Of a stretch of DNA of 6,942 nt, positions 6,247 through 6,942 are shown in pieces. The notes beneath the pieces were generated by a model that made no database searches, was not told the DNA's origin, and was given only the letters and a program-made list of their open reading frames with translations. This DNA comes from Nitrospirota bacterium. GTDB lineage: Bacteria; Nitrospirota; CAKKRA01; 9FT-COMBO-42-15. The stretch's first letter is position 1, and the number at the start of each line of letters is the position of its first letter. Position numbers and translations under genes: made by a program. The stretch is from positions 10,849 to 17,790 of the forward strand of contig JAHFEP010000016.1 in NCBI GenBank assembly GCA_023248415.1, read 5' to 3'.

Positions 6247-6744
6247 ATGTTAGATAAAAAAGGTTTTACAATTATTGAGTTATTGGTTGTTTTAGCAATA
6301 GCAGGTATTATCATAACCCTTGCTGTATCATCAATGGCAAATACAATACCACATCTAAGGCTGAATGATTTTACAAGGGAGATTGTGTCTAAAATAAATC
6401 TGGCAAGGTCAGTTGCAATTGCAAGGAATAAGGCTTGTGTTGTTTCTTTTAATAAACTTGAAAATACATATAATATCTTTATGGATGATAATGAGAACTA
6501 TCAGAGAGAGGATGCTGAAGATGCAATCACTGCTGGACAGATGGCTAAGGGTGTTACAATAGTAAAAGCCTCTTTCAGCTTAGGGACATCAGCCTTTGGG
6601 TATGATGGAAGCGGGCTTCCATTGAAGAACAGGATAGGCTCGGTATGTCTAAAGAATGATAAGGATGAATATCATAAAATCTCTGTTTCATGGAATGGAA
6701 GGGCAAAGGTGTATAAAAATGTGAAGAAGAAGGAGTGTGAGTGA
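6247..6744 (+). CDS. GspH/FimT-like type IV prepilin or pseudopilin
   Basis: The 165-residue product has a textbook class III signal. The short leader MLDKKG is followed by cleavage before Phe7, Glu11 is the conserved +5 glutamate, and a hydrophobic helix (about 7-28) anchors it in the inner membrane and packs in the pilus core. The helix continues through a GspH/FimT-type stretch (KINLARSVAIARNKACVVSF, 49-68) into a globular domain. The C-terminus ends in strands that include ISVSWNGRAKVYK (145-157) and a basic tail. Cys64, Cys134 and Cys164 are present, and a disulfide is possible. Such proteins are minor pilins that prime type IV pili or type II secretion pseudopili; some FimT proteins bind DNA in natural transformation. 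The gene stands alone between accC and a repair gene, behind its own sigma-54-type promoter. Which machine it belongs to cannot be decided here. Confidence 0.9.
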   Translation: MLDKKGFTIIELLVVLAIAGIIITLAVSSMANTIPHLRLNDFTREIVSKINLARSVAIARNKACVVSFNKLENTYNIFMDDNENYQREDAEDAITAGQMAKGVTIVKASFSLGTSAFGYDGSGLPLKNRIGSVCLKNDKDEYHKISVSWNGRAKVYKNVKKKECE

Positions 6745-6758
6745 TTTAAAAAAAAACC

Positions 6759-6786
6759 TTGCATATTTATTCTATTTCTATAAAAT
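6759..6786 (+). promoter_or_regulatory. Possible sigma-70 promoter for the ogt-like gene
   Basis: TTGCAT (6759-6764) and TAAAAT (6781-6786) are separated by 16 bases and match the -35 and -10 consensus moderately. A start near 6793 would leave almost no leader before the ATG at 6796. The region is very AT-rich, so chance matches are likely. Confidence 0.25.
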
Positions 6787-6789
6787 AGA
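6771..6789 (+). repeat. AT-rich inverted repeat just before the ogt-like gene
   Basis: TCTATTT and AAATAGA are perfect 7-base complements around a CTATA loop. As RNA, the hairpin would cover most of the weak AGAG ribosome binding element at 6787-6790. As DNA, it could be an operator overlapping the possible -10 box. It is AT-rich, so its stability and significance are uncertain. Confidence 0.35.
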
Positions 6790-6795
6790 GATAAG

Positions 6796-6942
6796 ATGCT
6801 AACTAAACTCTTTTTTACCTCCTTTAATTCTCCTATCGGCAAAATCCATCTTGCTGCAACTGAAAAGGGTCTCTGTGAAATAGGCATAAGGGTGAGCGAA
6901 GAGATGTTCATCAAGTCATTACAAAAGACATATAACATAAAG
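6796..6942 (+). CDS. ogt: Methylated-DNA-protein-cysteine methyltransferase, N-terminal part (3' end outside window)
   Basis: Forty-nine codons are open to the end of the window. The start MLTKLFFTSFNSPIGKIHLA followed by ATEKGLCEIGI matches the N-terminal ribonuclease-like domain of Ogt/MGMT proteins, which transfer alkyl groups from O6-alkylguanine in DNA to an internal cysteine in a suicide reaction. The catalytic PCHR motif would lie near residue 130-150, beyond the window, so activity cannot be judged. A stop codon at 6781-6783 in the same frame makes ATG 6796 the first possible start. The ribosome binding site is weak (AGAG, 5 bases upstream). It follows the prepilin gene by 51 bases; whether they share a transcript is unclear. 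The family call rests on a short N-terminal stretch. Confidence 0.72.
   Translation, partial: MLTKLFFTSFNSPIGKIHLAATEKGLCEIGIRVSEEMFIKSLQKTYNIK

Overview
This window looks like an ordinary, AT-leaning bacterial chromosome from a Gram-negative-type lineage, carrying mostly housekeeping genes. All complete or partial genes read on the plus strand. The gene order TPR protein, roadblock protein, aroQ, M24 peptidase, efp, accB, accC, followed by a type IV pilin-like gene behind a sigma-54-type promoter, resembles clusters I associate with Deltaproteobacteria (Desulfobacterota) and Nitrospirota. That placement is inference from gene order and protein style, not from a search.

Layout. Positions 1-1925 hold a 5'-truncated TPR protein with a long Glu-rich linker and a roadblock/LC7 protein that overlaps its stop codon by 4 bases. 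An 85-base gap follows, with a weak terminator-like hairpin and a good ribosome binding site. Positions 2011-5990 are a tight run of five genes: type II 3-dehydroquinate dehydratase (shikimate pathway), a metal-dependent Xaa-Pro-type peptidase, elongation factor P, and the biotin carboxyl carrier and biotin carboxylase subunits of acetyl-CoA carboxylase. The last two overlap by one base. Gaps inside this run are 0-53 bases, so co-transcription is likely.

A 256-base gap (5991-6246) without a credible gene is the most structured non-coding part. It holds a hairpin at the accC stop, two 12-base direct repeats exactly 21 bases apart (two helical turns), and an inverted copy of their core. About 100 bases further on is a sequence with the correct -24/-12 spacing of a sigma-54 promoter, then a strong ribosome binding site and a GspH/FimT-like prepilin gene (6247-6744). 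The arrangement matches an enhancer-activated pilin promoter. The window ends inside a gene whose N-terminus resembles Ogt-type O6-alkylguanine-DNA methyltransferase (6796 onward).

How they work together. AroQ, EF-P and AccBC supply aromatic precursors, help ribosomes through polyproline stretches, and start fatty-acid synthesis; they share an operon rather than a pathway. The TPR/roadblock pair looks like a scaffold or small-GTPase regulatory module of unknown target. I see no mobile element, CRISPR array, tRNA or rRNA, and nothing that amounts to a clearly new system. The regulatory region at 6055-6204 and the TPR/roadblock pair are the parts most worth following up.
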